A DNA stretch of 64,000 nt, taken from contig JAFEUB010001207.1 of the NCBI GenBank assembly GCA_024529925.1, positions 323,501 through 387,500 of the forward strand, in the 5' to 3' direction. Below, in pieces: positions 26,165 to 38,339 of the stretch. The stretch comes from Ophthalmolycus amberensis. Taxonomy: Eukaryota; Chordata; Actinopteri; Perciformes; Zoarcidae. Below the pieces are notes generated by a model. That model had not been told where the DNA came from and searched no databases. It saw only the letters and a list, made by a program, of their open reading frames with translations. The number at the start of each line of letters is the position of its first letter. Within the stretch, counting starts at the first letter, position 1. A program made the translations under genes and the position numbers.

Positions 26165-26402
26165 ATGTCCCTCGAAGCAGGAACCTCGGAGGGGACCGTG
26201 AAGGCAACACGTCATCCTTACAGGCGTGGGCTTGCAGCATCACCGGCGTTAGTTAACGAACGGCGCTGTGAGTTAACGGGAAAGTTCACTCGTGTGAGTT
26301 CAGCGGCGTGTCAAGACGGGGATAGTTTTACCGGGCGCGTGTTTCCAGACTTCCAGAAGCAATGCCAGGCTCTGGTGGAGCTGTGCCATAAAACCAGAAG
26401 GT
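26165..26402 (+). CDS. Hypothetical ORF, possible first coding exon of an unidentified gene
   Basis: This ORF encodes 79 residues, starts MSLEAGTSEGTVKATRHPYR and ends QALVELCHKTRR. The region is richer in CpG than its surroundings. A good splice donor, AGAAG|gtaagag, lies at 26401, within the last codons, as expected for a first exon. I do not recognise the protein and found no downstream exon that would continue it. It could be a genuine exon of an unlisted gene, an old transposon fragment, or chance. Confidence 0.25.
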
Positions 26403-28319
26403 AAGAGACGAAAGCTGAATGGAAGGATAGGGGAACAGGTGCTGCGGATAAACCGGCAGTTTTTGGGAGACTGTTGAAAGCTACGCCCTCGTGACCCATC
26501 CGTAGTTTTGATTGTTTGATTGATAACGTAGACCACTGATAGTAAAGGGGTAAACAACCCATGGACTTAATTCAAATTACGAGACTATTACTCTGAGTCT
26601 TTGAATAAAGACATAGTGACATTTGGCTCAGACCCACACAACTGAACAGATTATCTTTTATTTTCTCAATGAATCGTATCAATTGTAAAGTTATGATCTC
26701 GCTAAGAAATCCATATTGTAAGAGTTATGATGTCAGTAAAACAAGGGACAAAAAAGTAGCCAATGGTTTGTCTAATCTTTAAGAATGAAAATCTTAGTGG
26801 CTATGAGACTCAATAACTCATCCTCCACCCTCAATATATAATATCGTTTTTTGTTTTTTATTTCCTATGTAGCAAATTAGGACTACAATCAAAATGTTGT
26901 TGTGCAACCCTGTCGTACAATGACGAATAAAAACTTTGTAACCTAGAAACTATTTCCTTTAGTATACTTTTTTAGCATACTTTGGATTATAAACATATTT
27001 AGACTACTTTATTCACTGGCTCAGCTAGCTGAAATACCACATGGTTAAAACAAGTCTGGGCCATAATTGTCACCATATTTTAGTCTTATGTGTTTGCATT
27101 TGTACATCCACAACTGGAAAATGTCTTATCACAACTGTACGATGTATTTTTTTCATTCATCTTGCAACATTTTGTTGATGCTGTAAAACGTCCTCTACCA
27201 GCAGGAAGATACCTCCACTTACTTAACAACGCGCTTCCAGGTTGTTTTGTTGTCAACAGCAGCATTTTCTGCCACTCTCTTCCACTTGAAGGAATACATT
27301 TGAACCGGATTCCCCCTTTTCCAATTCCAGTGTGTATTGATGTTATATTGTGCTCCTGCTGGACACTTAGAGGGTCCCATTGATTGTATGTTTGAAAGAT
27401 CACTGCTCTTTCCTCCCTGATATGGGCTGACCTTCAGAGCTGACATTTAAGTGACATAAAAGCATCATTTAGTTTAGCCGATTGGCCCCCCCCCCATTCC
27501 TAATCAATTATATTCGATGCACTGTCATCACTCTTTTGTTCTTTTACTTTTATTAACCAATCATTTACATGAATATTTATTCATACATGTGGAGTTTTAA
27601 CAATGGATCACAATTAACTTTGTGTCATTTCAGCACCACGGAACGGGTAAATAACACACCACTAAAACAGACTGTGTTTGAGATAAATACACATAATCGT
27701 AGAAAAAGCAATAGACTGGATATTACAACAAATGAAGATTATGCACATTTTGTTGGCTGTTAATAGATGTACACATAGAGCTGAAATGATGAGTGGCTTG
27801 ATTGATTAATCTGTAATTAATCAGCAGCTATTTTAAAAATGTATCATTCATTTTCACTTCTCAAGCAAACAAGCGAAACGTTTGCTGTCACCAGCTGCTT
27901 GCGTGTGAGTATCCCCCCCCCCCCCCCCCTTGCATATGCGACAGCTCAAGTAAACCAATGCTGCTTCATTGTACACAGGCACCGATATGCCACGCCATCG
28001 CAGGTGCCACAGGACAAAAGGGACGCGCTACACCTTGTGTTTCTCTCGGACCCGACTCTCCTGCTGAAAGCTTTTTCATCCACGTGATTTTAGGGAAGCC
28101 AAGACCTACGGAAGGGTCTCTTTTACCCTGCGCGAATTAGATTACTGCACCTCACTTTGTTATTGATGTATGCTGCTATAATCACTTACGAAGGCCAAAA
28201 GCTCCCAACCACATGAGGACCAGAGACATGCTTTCACAGCTGTCAGTCACAGATTTGTTTCTCTTTTGGCTTTATTACTTCGTTTAATAAAGCTCGAGGT
28301 GACGGCAGTGTACATGCTG

Positions 28320-28322
<3 letters not shown>

Positions 28323-28361
<39 letters not shown>
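28323..28361 (+). repeat. (TG)n microsatellite
   Basis: About 19 perfect TG units. The overlapping open frame with a Cys-Val run is a by-product of the repeat. Confidence 0.95.
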
Positions 28362-28363
<2 letters not shown>

Positions 28364-29227
28364 AGGAGATTTAGTGCCTGTGGGGGTCTGTTTTGTTTTC
28401 ACTGACCCCCTAGTCTATTGTGTAGTTCAGGCCCGCCGGCTGCCTCTGCATATTTTGTGGGTCTAAATATTTTGCCCTGAATTCGAAGCGGTTGCGGTGA
28501 AGAATAAAAGGCCCAGAAAGAGGTTTCAAACTCAAATAGTGATTCGTGGTGCGTTGACTTGTCCTCGTCTGTCATTTTCCGTTGTTGTTCAGGTCGCTCC
28601 ACCGTTATGTTATGAGCAATATGTTACCTGAGACTGGGTAATAAGTAGAGATTTTCTCCTGAATAAGTCACATCGGGGGTGGGGGGGGGGGGGGGGGGGG
28701 ACTTCATTTCAAAGATTAGTGATTGCTTACGGTGGTCAAGTTGTGGCAACAGTGCAGTTGCCTTAAAGTGCAACCAGCAGTGTTTGTACAGTACAATTGG
28801 CAGCTTTGTCAAACCAGCTCCTCACAGCCAGCAGCAGGTGTGAGTCTGTTTTTCCTGATGTTTCTGACTCTGTCCTTGCATAACCCAGTGTCCCTGTCTG
28901 GGTTCAAACTGAAGTTGAAATGCTGTTCCTTCTAAGGTGACAGGGCTGCCAGAGGCCGGGGCAGGGTGTCTCAAGTAATGGAAACCCCAGGTCTGTCTGA
29001 TGGCTGTCAGCTGTTTGTCTACCGAACCCTTTCCTGTCCGCCTCACCTCCGGCCCCATTCGGCCTCTCTCTCTCCGTCCGCACTTGAATATAGAAGCATG
29101 GTGATCTTTATCATGAGATGATGTAGTATTATGCCACAGTGTTTATATACAGTGATAAAAACAAGTGTTTTTGTCATCGCGTTATAAAAGTACAATGCGG
29201 AGTGAGATGCTTCATATTGTGCAATAG

Positions 29228-29229
<2 letters not shown>

Positions 29230-29283
<54 letters not shown>
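29230..29283. repeat. (TA)n microsatellite
   Basis: About 27 uninterrupted TA units, self-complementary and able to extrude as a cruciform. Confidence 0.95.
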
Positions 29284-29289
<6 letters not shown>

Positions 29290-32200
29290 AAATGAAACAA
29301 AAAAGCTAATAGTAAGTATCAAGGTATAAGGTATTAATGTAACTATAGATGTACTGTATATCTATTAATACCTCTGTTATTGATGTTGGAGTCGGAGGTG
29401 TCGATGACCTAGACTGCATTATATTGAGAGGTGTTCCTATTATTTTGCCCAGTTCATTTATGAAAAGGGGAGGGATATTACAAACACAATCCACTATAAT
29501 GCAGTCCAATACAACACCATCGCTAACTGAGACCTCAATAACAATCACAGAGCGGAATCAACACCTCTTGGAAAATGTTAACAATGTTGCAAATCAATGA
29601 GCAGTTTTATGGCAGCATCCAAAATATGAGATTGCGTGACGGGTATGAGCCACTTAGTCGGCTATGAAGTGTGTTTACAACTTCACCTCTTACTGACCTG
29701 AGTTACCAAAGCCACAATGGTTTTGTCAAAGTAGAGAGTTACTACTGACTTTTTGGAATAGGATGCTTCTGATGGATTTATCTTCTTTCTTTTTTGTTGA
29801 TTATTTAGTTCCATGTCATCTTTAAATGATGGCAGTGCAACACTGTCAAGGAGAGAAACCATCCTGAATACTGTCACTGTTGAATTTTCCGAGACTGTGG
29901 ACAACTTGGGTTATCTTTCGTCCGGGCTTGTCAGAAAACAATTCGTCCCACTGCCGGTACTGATTGAGCCTGTGTCGTCTATTTAGGTGCCAAGTGACTT
30001 TACTCAGAGCAGAGACACGGTAAAGCACTTTGAAAGTGGTTTGCAATCGTCTTTGAAGCTGGATCTAAACTTCATAGACACTTTTATTCATGCCCACTGC
30101 ATCGATGATTAAATGGATATCTTCTACCTCAAAATGATCATTTATACATTAGTTACTCCCCTCAAGTTACCTTAAATTCTTGAAGGAAACTTAGTTTTTC
30201 TCTCGTCTCCACAGAGAATAAATAAAACGTGAGAAAAGTCGCGATGAACTAAAGTAAAAGGGGGCAGCAAACTATCTCAAACAGACACTCGCACGGCCTG
30301 CAGTATAATTGAAGTGTTTTCGGCGTGCCTGTACAAGTGTTCATGAGGAAGTGTTTTAAATATAAGGTTTCAGTGAAGATTCATGTGTTTGGGAAGTAGT
30401 GAGCAAATTAATTAATGAAACTTTGACAGATTTACAGATTTACCTAAATTCATCAAGACTTTTTATTTCTTTATTCTCCGTTTACCGTGGAGGCAGGGGA
30501 GGAAAACAAAGTTTTCTTCAAGAATTCAGTGCAACACTGGATGAGTAATTAATACACCAATGGTCATTTCGGGGGTGAAGTGTTCCTTTAACATCAAAGT
30601 GTTCTATCGGTAGAGCGAGTCTTTGGCAGGGGCCCTGGGATTCTGAACCCCTGCCTTTTGGCGATGAGAAAGCAACCCTGGGTGGAGCAAGGACTCATTT
30701 AAAGAAAGCTACAGTATGTAGTTGTTCAGGGAACCAGCAGCACTCCATAGATTGAGACATTCAATCTAACTCATTGATATGGTTACTGTAGCTGAAGCAG
30801 GGGAAATGAGGTTGTTACGCCAATCAGTGACAGTTGTCCAACTCTTCTGATGTCTTTATTAACACAGTCATGAAAAGTGAAGCCATGACTCAAACGTTCC
30901 TGTGTGGAACCAGCTGTTAAATGTTTAATCTGCCGTGCACACCTTCCTGACTGACTCCTCACTCTGTCAAAATGTAAGTGAATTTAAAATTCAATCCAGT
31001 GACTAATGTAACTTGTCCAAACATTTGCAGACTCGGTGCTCTGTGGAAAAAAACCACTTGGCAGTTAACTAGATAACTCTTTGACGAACCCTGCTCTGCT
31101 TCACATGCTCTCTTTTCCGGACCAGGATTTAGGGCACATATGCGTAGAACTCTTCAATGTCTTCATTTTAAAAGGCTGATATTATTCCCCATCAGCTTCT
31201 GGTGGACCCATTTAGAGTTCATCTGTGTGATATAAGGTGACGTTAACACAATCCAGCGGCATGCGGTAAAACGTGAGAAATGTTGGATGTAAATAAAACC
31301 ATGTTCAGAATGCAGCCTCCACAGGATGCCTCATTAGTGGTTAGGCCCGGTCTCTATCTACCCGTCTCTCTATCTGTGCGTCTGTGTCCCGGGGGATGGT
31401 TTTACACTCGGATCCATTGGGGTTCATTGATAGGCCCATCGCAGCGAGCCAAAGCCTGTGTTACTTATTAAAGGGGTGGATCTCTTTCCTTTCTTTACTT
31501 TAACTGCAAGCAGAGAGACCATCTAACTGCCTTGATTTGTGTGTGTAACTTGAACAGACGTTATTGTGCAGTAAGGGATGTGTTTTACACCCTATTGCTC
31601 AAAATCAAAGAGAAAATCCACGAGACCGCAAGGGAAAACAAATGCATTTTCCTAAATATACGCAAGAGTAGAAGTAACAACTAAGCGACGAACATGCAGT
31701 CACAAATCATAAAAAAGAAATGACCACATAGCCCAAAAGATTACCACGATTAAATCTGATTCCTGTGTCACAAAAATGAAAAAGTGCTGTAAATAATAAG
31801 GGGAGAAAGAGCTTTTCTATTTGTAATGACACATCCTCCCAGGATCTTTATTTGCCCTGGTTGAACAAAAAGGAACTTATGCCAGACCAGTTTGATTACA
31901 CAAGTCCTGAATCAATCAGCAAGGCTCAGGTGTCCTCGCTGACAAACCCTGTACGATCATCAAACCTTTTTGATTACACAGTATGGTAATGTCAGTGAAA
32001 ATACTGCATGCAAATGCATATTTGATAAGGACTATGATTGAAAGTATCATGTTTTTTCTCTCTCTCCGTAATAGAAAAGGTATTCTCTTTTAAAGTCCTC
32101 GGGGGAATTTGCAGTATACTTTAAAGGAGATATAAGTGAATTAAAGGTTGAATTAGCCCTATCCTTCCACTAGCAGGACAATTTAAAGCCGCTGTAATCA

Positions 32201-32959
32201 ATATTTTAACAGTGAATCAAATGACGAACCTCGCACCTGACTCTGCACGGTGTTTTAGCATCTTTAAGCTCGTTTTGGTTTGGCAGCTTCACATCGACCT
32301 GTCACAGCTGTTTTCAGTTAAAACACTCTCAAAAACCCACTGCACACCACCTGACCAGGACCAAACAGCAGGCAGGTAAAGTTAGCGACTAGCTGTTTCA
32401 CATAGTGGTGCGTTCAGCAGCTAAAGAGCCATGTGTATCCCTCCGAATATTGGGTGTTGCCTTTACTCGGTGACTGAGTGTTAAAGATGAGCTATGAACA
32501 CAGGCCTCGATTGGCTGTCTGTGAAACTGATGCATGGTTTGTTATTGGTTTACCTGTGCATAGAGATTACATCCTGGAAAGGGGATATTTGTCAATGTTT
32601 AAGCTGCAGTTCCTTCCTGTCTGTGATGTATTGGTGATGGAGAATGGCCGTGTGTCCCAAGCCATCAACTGATTCTTTTTTTGTTGTTGTTGCACAAAAC
32701 GATTATTATTTACGTTTTTTCACATATTTAATCAAAGCGGAAACCAGGTGGGTTCAAAGGCAAGACGTTTTCTAGGTGATGGTTATATTTCTTGTTAATC
32801 ACTGCACGGTGCCTGCAGCTTGACTGTGACTCACCGGATGTAGACTGAGGTTATAAGTCGGCCATCGGCCAAGTATTTCACGCAGTATTCTTCTCCCCAC
32901 TATCTATTTTGCTATCTAAGAGCACCACCGCTGCATCCTGGGCTTAGCGCTGCCTAAGA

Positions 32960-33590
32960 CGGTTGTGATCGGTTTAAAGAAATACAAACAACCCAGAGCG
33001 TTGAGCCAGACCCTTCGCTGCAGAGTGAGGTCTTGCTCAGGCAGCAACCTCTGGTTCGGAAAAGTGATGCCAATGCAGAAGTGCTTTAAACTTGCATTCT
33101 CTCTACTGACCATCAGGGGGCGACTCCTCTGGTTGTATAGAAGTCTATGAGAAAATGACTCTACTTCTCTCTTGATTTATTCCCTCAGTAAACATTGTAA
33201 ACATGAGTTTATGGTCTCAATCTCTAGTTTCAAGTCTTCAATACAGCATGATGTTCATTTAGTAAATGATGATCCATTTAGAGTCAGATAGACCATAAAG
33301 CAGGGCGGGCTTACTGTGATTGACAGGTCTCTGCCACGGTGTTGTCCGTGTTTTCTTTTTTTTTCTTTTTAACCCTTTCACGGGGTGTTTTCAGTTCATA
33401 AAAGTAACATTTTGGTCGCCTACAAACGACTTGTTCTGCATTCGGTTGTACTTAGCTCCACCCTCTTGTGTCACTTCTGGTTCCAAAAAAGCAAGATGTC
33501 GACGGCCCAAAATGCAGAGCTCAAGGCTGCTAAACTGTAGTACACAAACCAAAATGGGTGATGTCCACTTCTTATACAGAGTCTGAGGTC
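32960..33590. repeat. Dispersed teleost repeat of unknown class
   Basis: Contains tctgtataagaagtggaca (reverse strand), accctcttgtgtcacttctg and gtcgacggcccaaaatgcag, motifs I recognise as recurrent across percomorph genomes. No coding capacity is seen. The boundaries are approximate. Confidence 0.45.
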
Positions 33591-34879
33591 TGACTATGCG
33601 AGACAAGCTTGATTGTAATAGATGAACAAATGGTGAACCAGTGAACCCAACTTCTTGAGGCAACAGACCTCCAGCTGCCTATCTGACAGTTTAGGCTACA
33701 ATCCAAACTACCGTAGCCAAAAGCATTCTTGGTAGTTAAACTTCTGGAATAGTGTTTTTTGTCAATGTGATGCACAGTAAATGTATTTCCTGTCATTGAT
33801 GCTTGAATTAATCATCTCTGCCTCTCCCTCGCATCCGTTCTGCTTAACATAGGGAGCATTCCTCACCTGATAGTACCCCACTGTCAGGGTGCAGGGAATA
33901 TTAAACTGTTAAAGGTGCTAACTCCCCTTTTTTCGCTAGCACTACTCCCCGTGTAAGATAACCCCAAGCAATCACTTATTGCTGGTGGTGATGGATAGTG
34001 GACGTGTCAGAGTCAGTAAGGAAAGATGAGCTGTCACCCAGCTCACTGTTCCCATGCGCTCAGAGGACAAGGAGACCGCGGACCTGTCGACACCCCGGGA
34101 CCCCTTTCTCCCTAGAAAGGCTTGAAAGATGAGCTTGAAGTTGTTTGCTATATATCGACAACTTTTAACATGAACATGTATGACGTTGTTCCTGGAGCCA
34201 AATCAAAAAACTGTACTTTAATCAGTGTCACTGCAGAGGAAAGCTCCGATCCATTTTGGCGAGGGCAGGGAGCAACAATAATCTGTCCATTTATCTCCTT
34301 ATTTCAATCTCTTAAGAAGTACTCCCTTAATGTCTAGCTGATCAAATCCACCAGGTTCCTCTCCCTATTAAAGTTTACAGAGCTGCTTGTGAGTGACATA
34401 AAAGGAAGAGATATCTGCTATATTTAGGTGCATGCATCAATCAATAATGCATCCAGCTCTTCCAGCACTGACCCCCTTGATTATCCAGCACTCATATATT
34501 TCCCCACGAAGCTCAGCTGCATTCTGCAGGTCACCAGTGAAGAACCCTCACCACAAAGACAGTATCTGCTTTTTTGGCCCTGATGCACGAGTAATACTCT
34601 TGCAAACAGGATGTTACTAGAGGTGCATTTCATAAAACCGTACCATACCGTCGTGTAACCATAAAAATGTTTTTGCTCAGGTGGTGTGTTTTGAGTGCTT
34701 GTATCTATATGTATTGAGTGCATATTACTTGTTTTATGTGAGAGTGTTATTTAACTGGGACTATCGTATAAGAATTGATTTGACAGAATCACTAGTCTCC
34801 CTTCCTCTGTTGCTTGTGCGCTATTGTTGTCCAAATATGAGCGTTGAGAAAGTTATTTTTGGTGAGCCTACCCCCCCAC

Positions 34880-34881
<2 letters not shown>

Positions 34882-34914
<33 letters not shown>
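34882..34914 (+). repeat. (CA)n microsatellite
   Basis: About 16 CA units preceded by a C-rich run. Confidence 0.95.
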
Positions 34915-34916
<2 letters not shown>

Positions 34917-36143
34917 CTATCAGTACCCGCTGGTGTAAGGTGGCCCTCCGTCTGAGGTCGCGGTAACCATAGCAGGCCTTGGAAAGTGAAATGCGATGCA
35001 GCGGGCCCTCTGGGCTGTGTTTCTGAATCACAACTCCATAATGAGCTGGCAGAGCTCAGGCTGCATCAAAGATGCAGCACCCCAGTATCTGTTTTCAACT
35101 CACGCTGCACAATAGTGCAGTGTCACCTGTGCAGGGGGAGTGGAGGGAAGTGGACTGAAAGCTTTCTGCCACCCTGCCGCACTGACACCCGTACATCCTC
35201 ACTGCCTGCTGCACGTTAACACGTGTCTGCTCCGGCGATGTCTGTGCTTTAACACTATTATTAAGCCTGTCTTTAATCCAAGCCGTGCATTACAAGTGCT
35301 CTAAATGTTCAAAAGCAATATCACACTTCATAAATTTGCCCATCAACAGTTGCTGTGTTCAGGTGATACAGACACAGCTAGTGTCTTGGCGATGGTTTGG
35401 TGCTTTTCCAAAGTCAGATTACTGTTTCACAGTTTGAAATGATGGTTAAAAATAACATGCATTTGAGTGCATTTGAAAGCAGTAGAATGCTGGGTAACCG
35501 CGATGAATTATGACCTGTAATGGCCAATAAATAAGTTATAGTGGCACACACAAGGTTTACTCATGTGATCTACCTGTGATTTACCTGTGATGGGTGTCAA
35601 GCAGGACGGTGACCGATTACGGTTAGCCTAATTTGACATGATAAAGATTTCTTTTTTAAAAGGGAAGTAATTAAAAACAATAGTTAATGATCGAAATTGG
35701 TGTATACTTGGTGCAGTAGAGTATTTACTAAGTTTGCCTAAAATTTGGTTTCAGATAACATTCTCACAGAGATGTTAACACAGCGCTGTAGGCAGAAACA
35801 AAACAGCATGAGCCGTAAATTAGTGCTTCGTCATTCTCACCACCAGGGTTCAGTGATTAGAGCGGAGAAAAATAACCATGGGAGCTGCACAGCTTAACAA
35901 CCTGGCTTTAGTTCCTCAGGGGTCATTTTGATATGCTGTTAAAATTACACCACCGGGTCCGTTTACTTTTAATTGCAATAAACAAGCCTTGTTTAGGTGG
36001 CAGAACAACCTGCATCCTGGTGTGCAGCACTGTCCCAAATGACTTTGGTGAATCAGTATGCATGGGTATGTGCATTAGTCAGTCCGTGGTTGATCATCCC
36101 CCGCTTGGTATTACATAGGTTTACAGGTTTTGCCAAGTGTTAT

Positions 36144-37199
36144 GGGGCGTTCACACCGGTCGCGTTGATTTTTTGACGCGCGTCGAGATTACATACAAAG
36201 TCTATGCACAGACGCGATGAGACTGGCGCGCCGCGATTTTGCGATGGCGCGGCGCGTTGGACGCGTTATTGCAGTGCGGTGGACGCGGTGGACGCCGCAA
36301 AATCGCCAACGCGCAAGTTGAAATTTTTCAACTTCTGCGAAATAATCGCGTGACGCTGTGGCGCGATAGCCTATCAGCGTTGAGTTGCTGCTCCCGTCAT
36401 CAGTGCCGTAGCTCCTGCCGGTGCTGAATCACAAACAACAATGGAGGACAAATTAATAGTGGCGGTTTGTGGGTTCCCCGAGCTCTACGATACCTCATAT
36501 CAATAGAGACCGGACCAAACTACGTGTATACATGTGTGTGTGTAAACCATACGGTACAAACAATGAATAGACGCTGCCGTATTTACGTCTACGTGACGTT
36601 ATTGAGTGCTGGTGGAGCTGCTACGATGTTAGCATAGCCTAGCACCGATCCATCAGAGCTCCATTGAGAAGACAAGTAGCCTACAAATCGGCATCATTAT
36701 GTAGTTATTTCGGAGTCCCTTTTTGTCGGAGAAGACAAGTACAAATCGGCATCATTATGTAGTTATTTCGGAGTCCCTTTTTGTCGGTTTATTTTCCGTT
36801 GAATCACAGCCAAATCAGTTTATGTTGTGTTCCTACAGCTGTAAACAGCGACCGGTGGCTTGCTAGACACAGTGAATACAGCTCGATACAATCCACGGAG
36901 CTCCTCTGAACAATATTATGAACCAGACATGACTGCGTTTGGCATTCCGACGCTTGAGGGACTTCCACAACACGTACAAAGCAGCAATTGTCCTTATTCC
37001 TTTCACGGTTGATAGCGGAAAGTAATGGCGGCCAGGTGAACGGCTTCCAGTCGATAAACCACGCCCCCTCTCCGGCGCTACGAGATTTTGCGGCGTTTGG
37101 TCTGAACACGACCGGTGGCGCGTTGGACGCTTTTTTGCAGTGCGTTGGACGCGATTTTGCAGCGCGTCAAAAAATCAACGCGACCGGTGTGAACGCAGC
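36144..37199. mobile_element. 1.06-kb DNA transposon with long CpG-rich inverted repeats (ISL2EU/Harbinger-like?)
   Basis: The left end contains gcgttcacaccggtcgcgtt followed by gattttttgacgcgc. The right end is the inverted complement over about 38 bases. The dinucleotide AT flanks both ends (36142-36143 and 37200-37201), compatible with the 2-bp AT duplication reported for ISL2EU elements. No transposase frame is intact. The element includes a tandem duplication of about 57 bp (around 36668-36785). The superfamily assignment is tentative. Confidence 0.7.
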
Positions 37200-37589
37200 A
37201 TAAGTCATGCCCTTTATCCTCAAATGACTCACAAATCTGATACTATGCAGCCGGTTTAGGTGTCAGTTTTACCGGATGAAGATACGGTGATTTGAATAGG
37301 AGCCGCAGAGTTGTTTTAAAGCAACATCAATGTTCTTGGTGCATTTTTACATGAAACAAAATGCACCAAAGGTGGTGCAAAGTTTAAAAAATAAGGGTTA
37401 GATCTCACATTGGTTCTTGGAAAAGCTTTACTTAAATGGGAATGACACTTCTTAATATAGTAATCTTACTATTATATAGATATTCTTTCATATAATATTC
37501 AATGACAAGTGTAATTCAGCAAGTCTAAGAGTCCACAGCAATGCTCGTGGCTCTGAGAGGCTGTATTTAGCTGCAGTGGAACGTTGAGC

Positions 37590-37860
37590 TAAATGCTAAC
37601 GTTGCATGCTAACATTTTGAAATTACAATGCTAACATGCTGACGTGTAGCAGGTATAATGTTTACCATGTACGCCATCTCTAACGTTTGCTAATTAGCAC
37701 TGAGCACGAAGTACAGCTGAAACTGATGGGATTTCATTAGCTGTACAGGTATCTGATGAACCAAATTTCATGGCATTTCATCCAATAGTTGCAGAGATAT
37801 TTCAGTGTGGACCAAAGCGGTGGACCGACCGACGAACCGACAGACAGACATACAGCCATG
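37590..37860 (+). repeat. Dispersed teleost repeat (gctaacatgctaac type)
   Basis: Shows the recurrent strings gctaacatgct, agtacagctga, caaatttcatggc, atccaatagttgcagagata and ggaccaaagcggtggaccga. I recognise these as a very common fish interspersed repeat whose class I cannot state. Confidence 0.55.
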
Positions 37861-38197
37861 CTGGTCGTATGGAAAATAAATGACAATTAATTGTTCAAGT
37901 TATTTATTGTCATATGCACAATAATTACTGAGAAGCAGTTGTTGGCAAGGAAATGCTCACAATGCTCATTAAATATGTATATAAATGTACTGTAAAAGTA
38001 AAATGAGAATCTAAGACATGAAATAGTAAGTTAAAATATGGGGATACAATATAACATATATATACATATAACGTGGTTACAAGCGTCATCATTAAAGGTC
38101 TTGCTAGTAGACTACTTCTCTCGTGTCACAACTGATCAAACGACTAATTGTACTGTAAATACTTTTAAATTCTTTTTGACCCCTGACCCCTGATAAA

Positions 38198-38339
38198 ATG
38201 AAGACCTTTCAGACTGACACCCCTTCTCTTTCTCAGAACAATGTGCCTTCCTCTGTTCCCCCAGGAAAGTCCTCTGACCCAGCGTCTCCCCCCAGTGACC
38301 CCGCCCGCCCCCCAAGGCCCCTCCTGACTCAGGGATATC
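38198..38339 (+). other. slc8a2: slc8a2 5' leader with candidate upstream ORFs
   Basis: Acceptor-like sites end at 38236 (tctctttctcag) and 38264 (ttcccccag), so the coding exon probably begins inside this stretch. An ATG at 38241 opens a short frame that ends before the main start, and another at 38198 overlaps the main start in a different frame. If transcribed, these could dampen translation. The transcription start was not identified. Confidence 0.4.

Larger units (their letters stand above)
22129..38197. other. Gene-poor spacer between nccrp1 and slc8a2
   Basis: About 16 kb with no recognised complete gene. It includes the hAT element with an internal array (23463-25406), one isolated ORF (26165-26402), tracts of C (27913-27929), TG (28323-28361), G (28675-28700), TA (29230-29283) and CA (34882-34914), and a dispersed repeat (about 32960-33590). 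A long-TIR element (36144-37199) and another dispersed repeat (about 37590-37860) complete it. The rest shows nothing I can name. Confidence 0.5.

Noticed and set aside
36239..37203. Short Cys/Arg-rich and other ORFs around 36-37 kb
   Set aside because: They lie within the CpG-rich inverted repeats of a DNA transposon and have no protein features.
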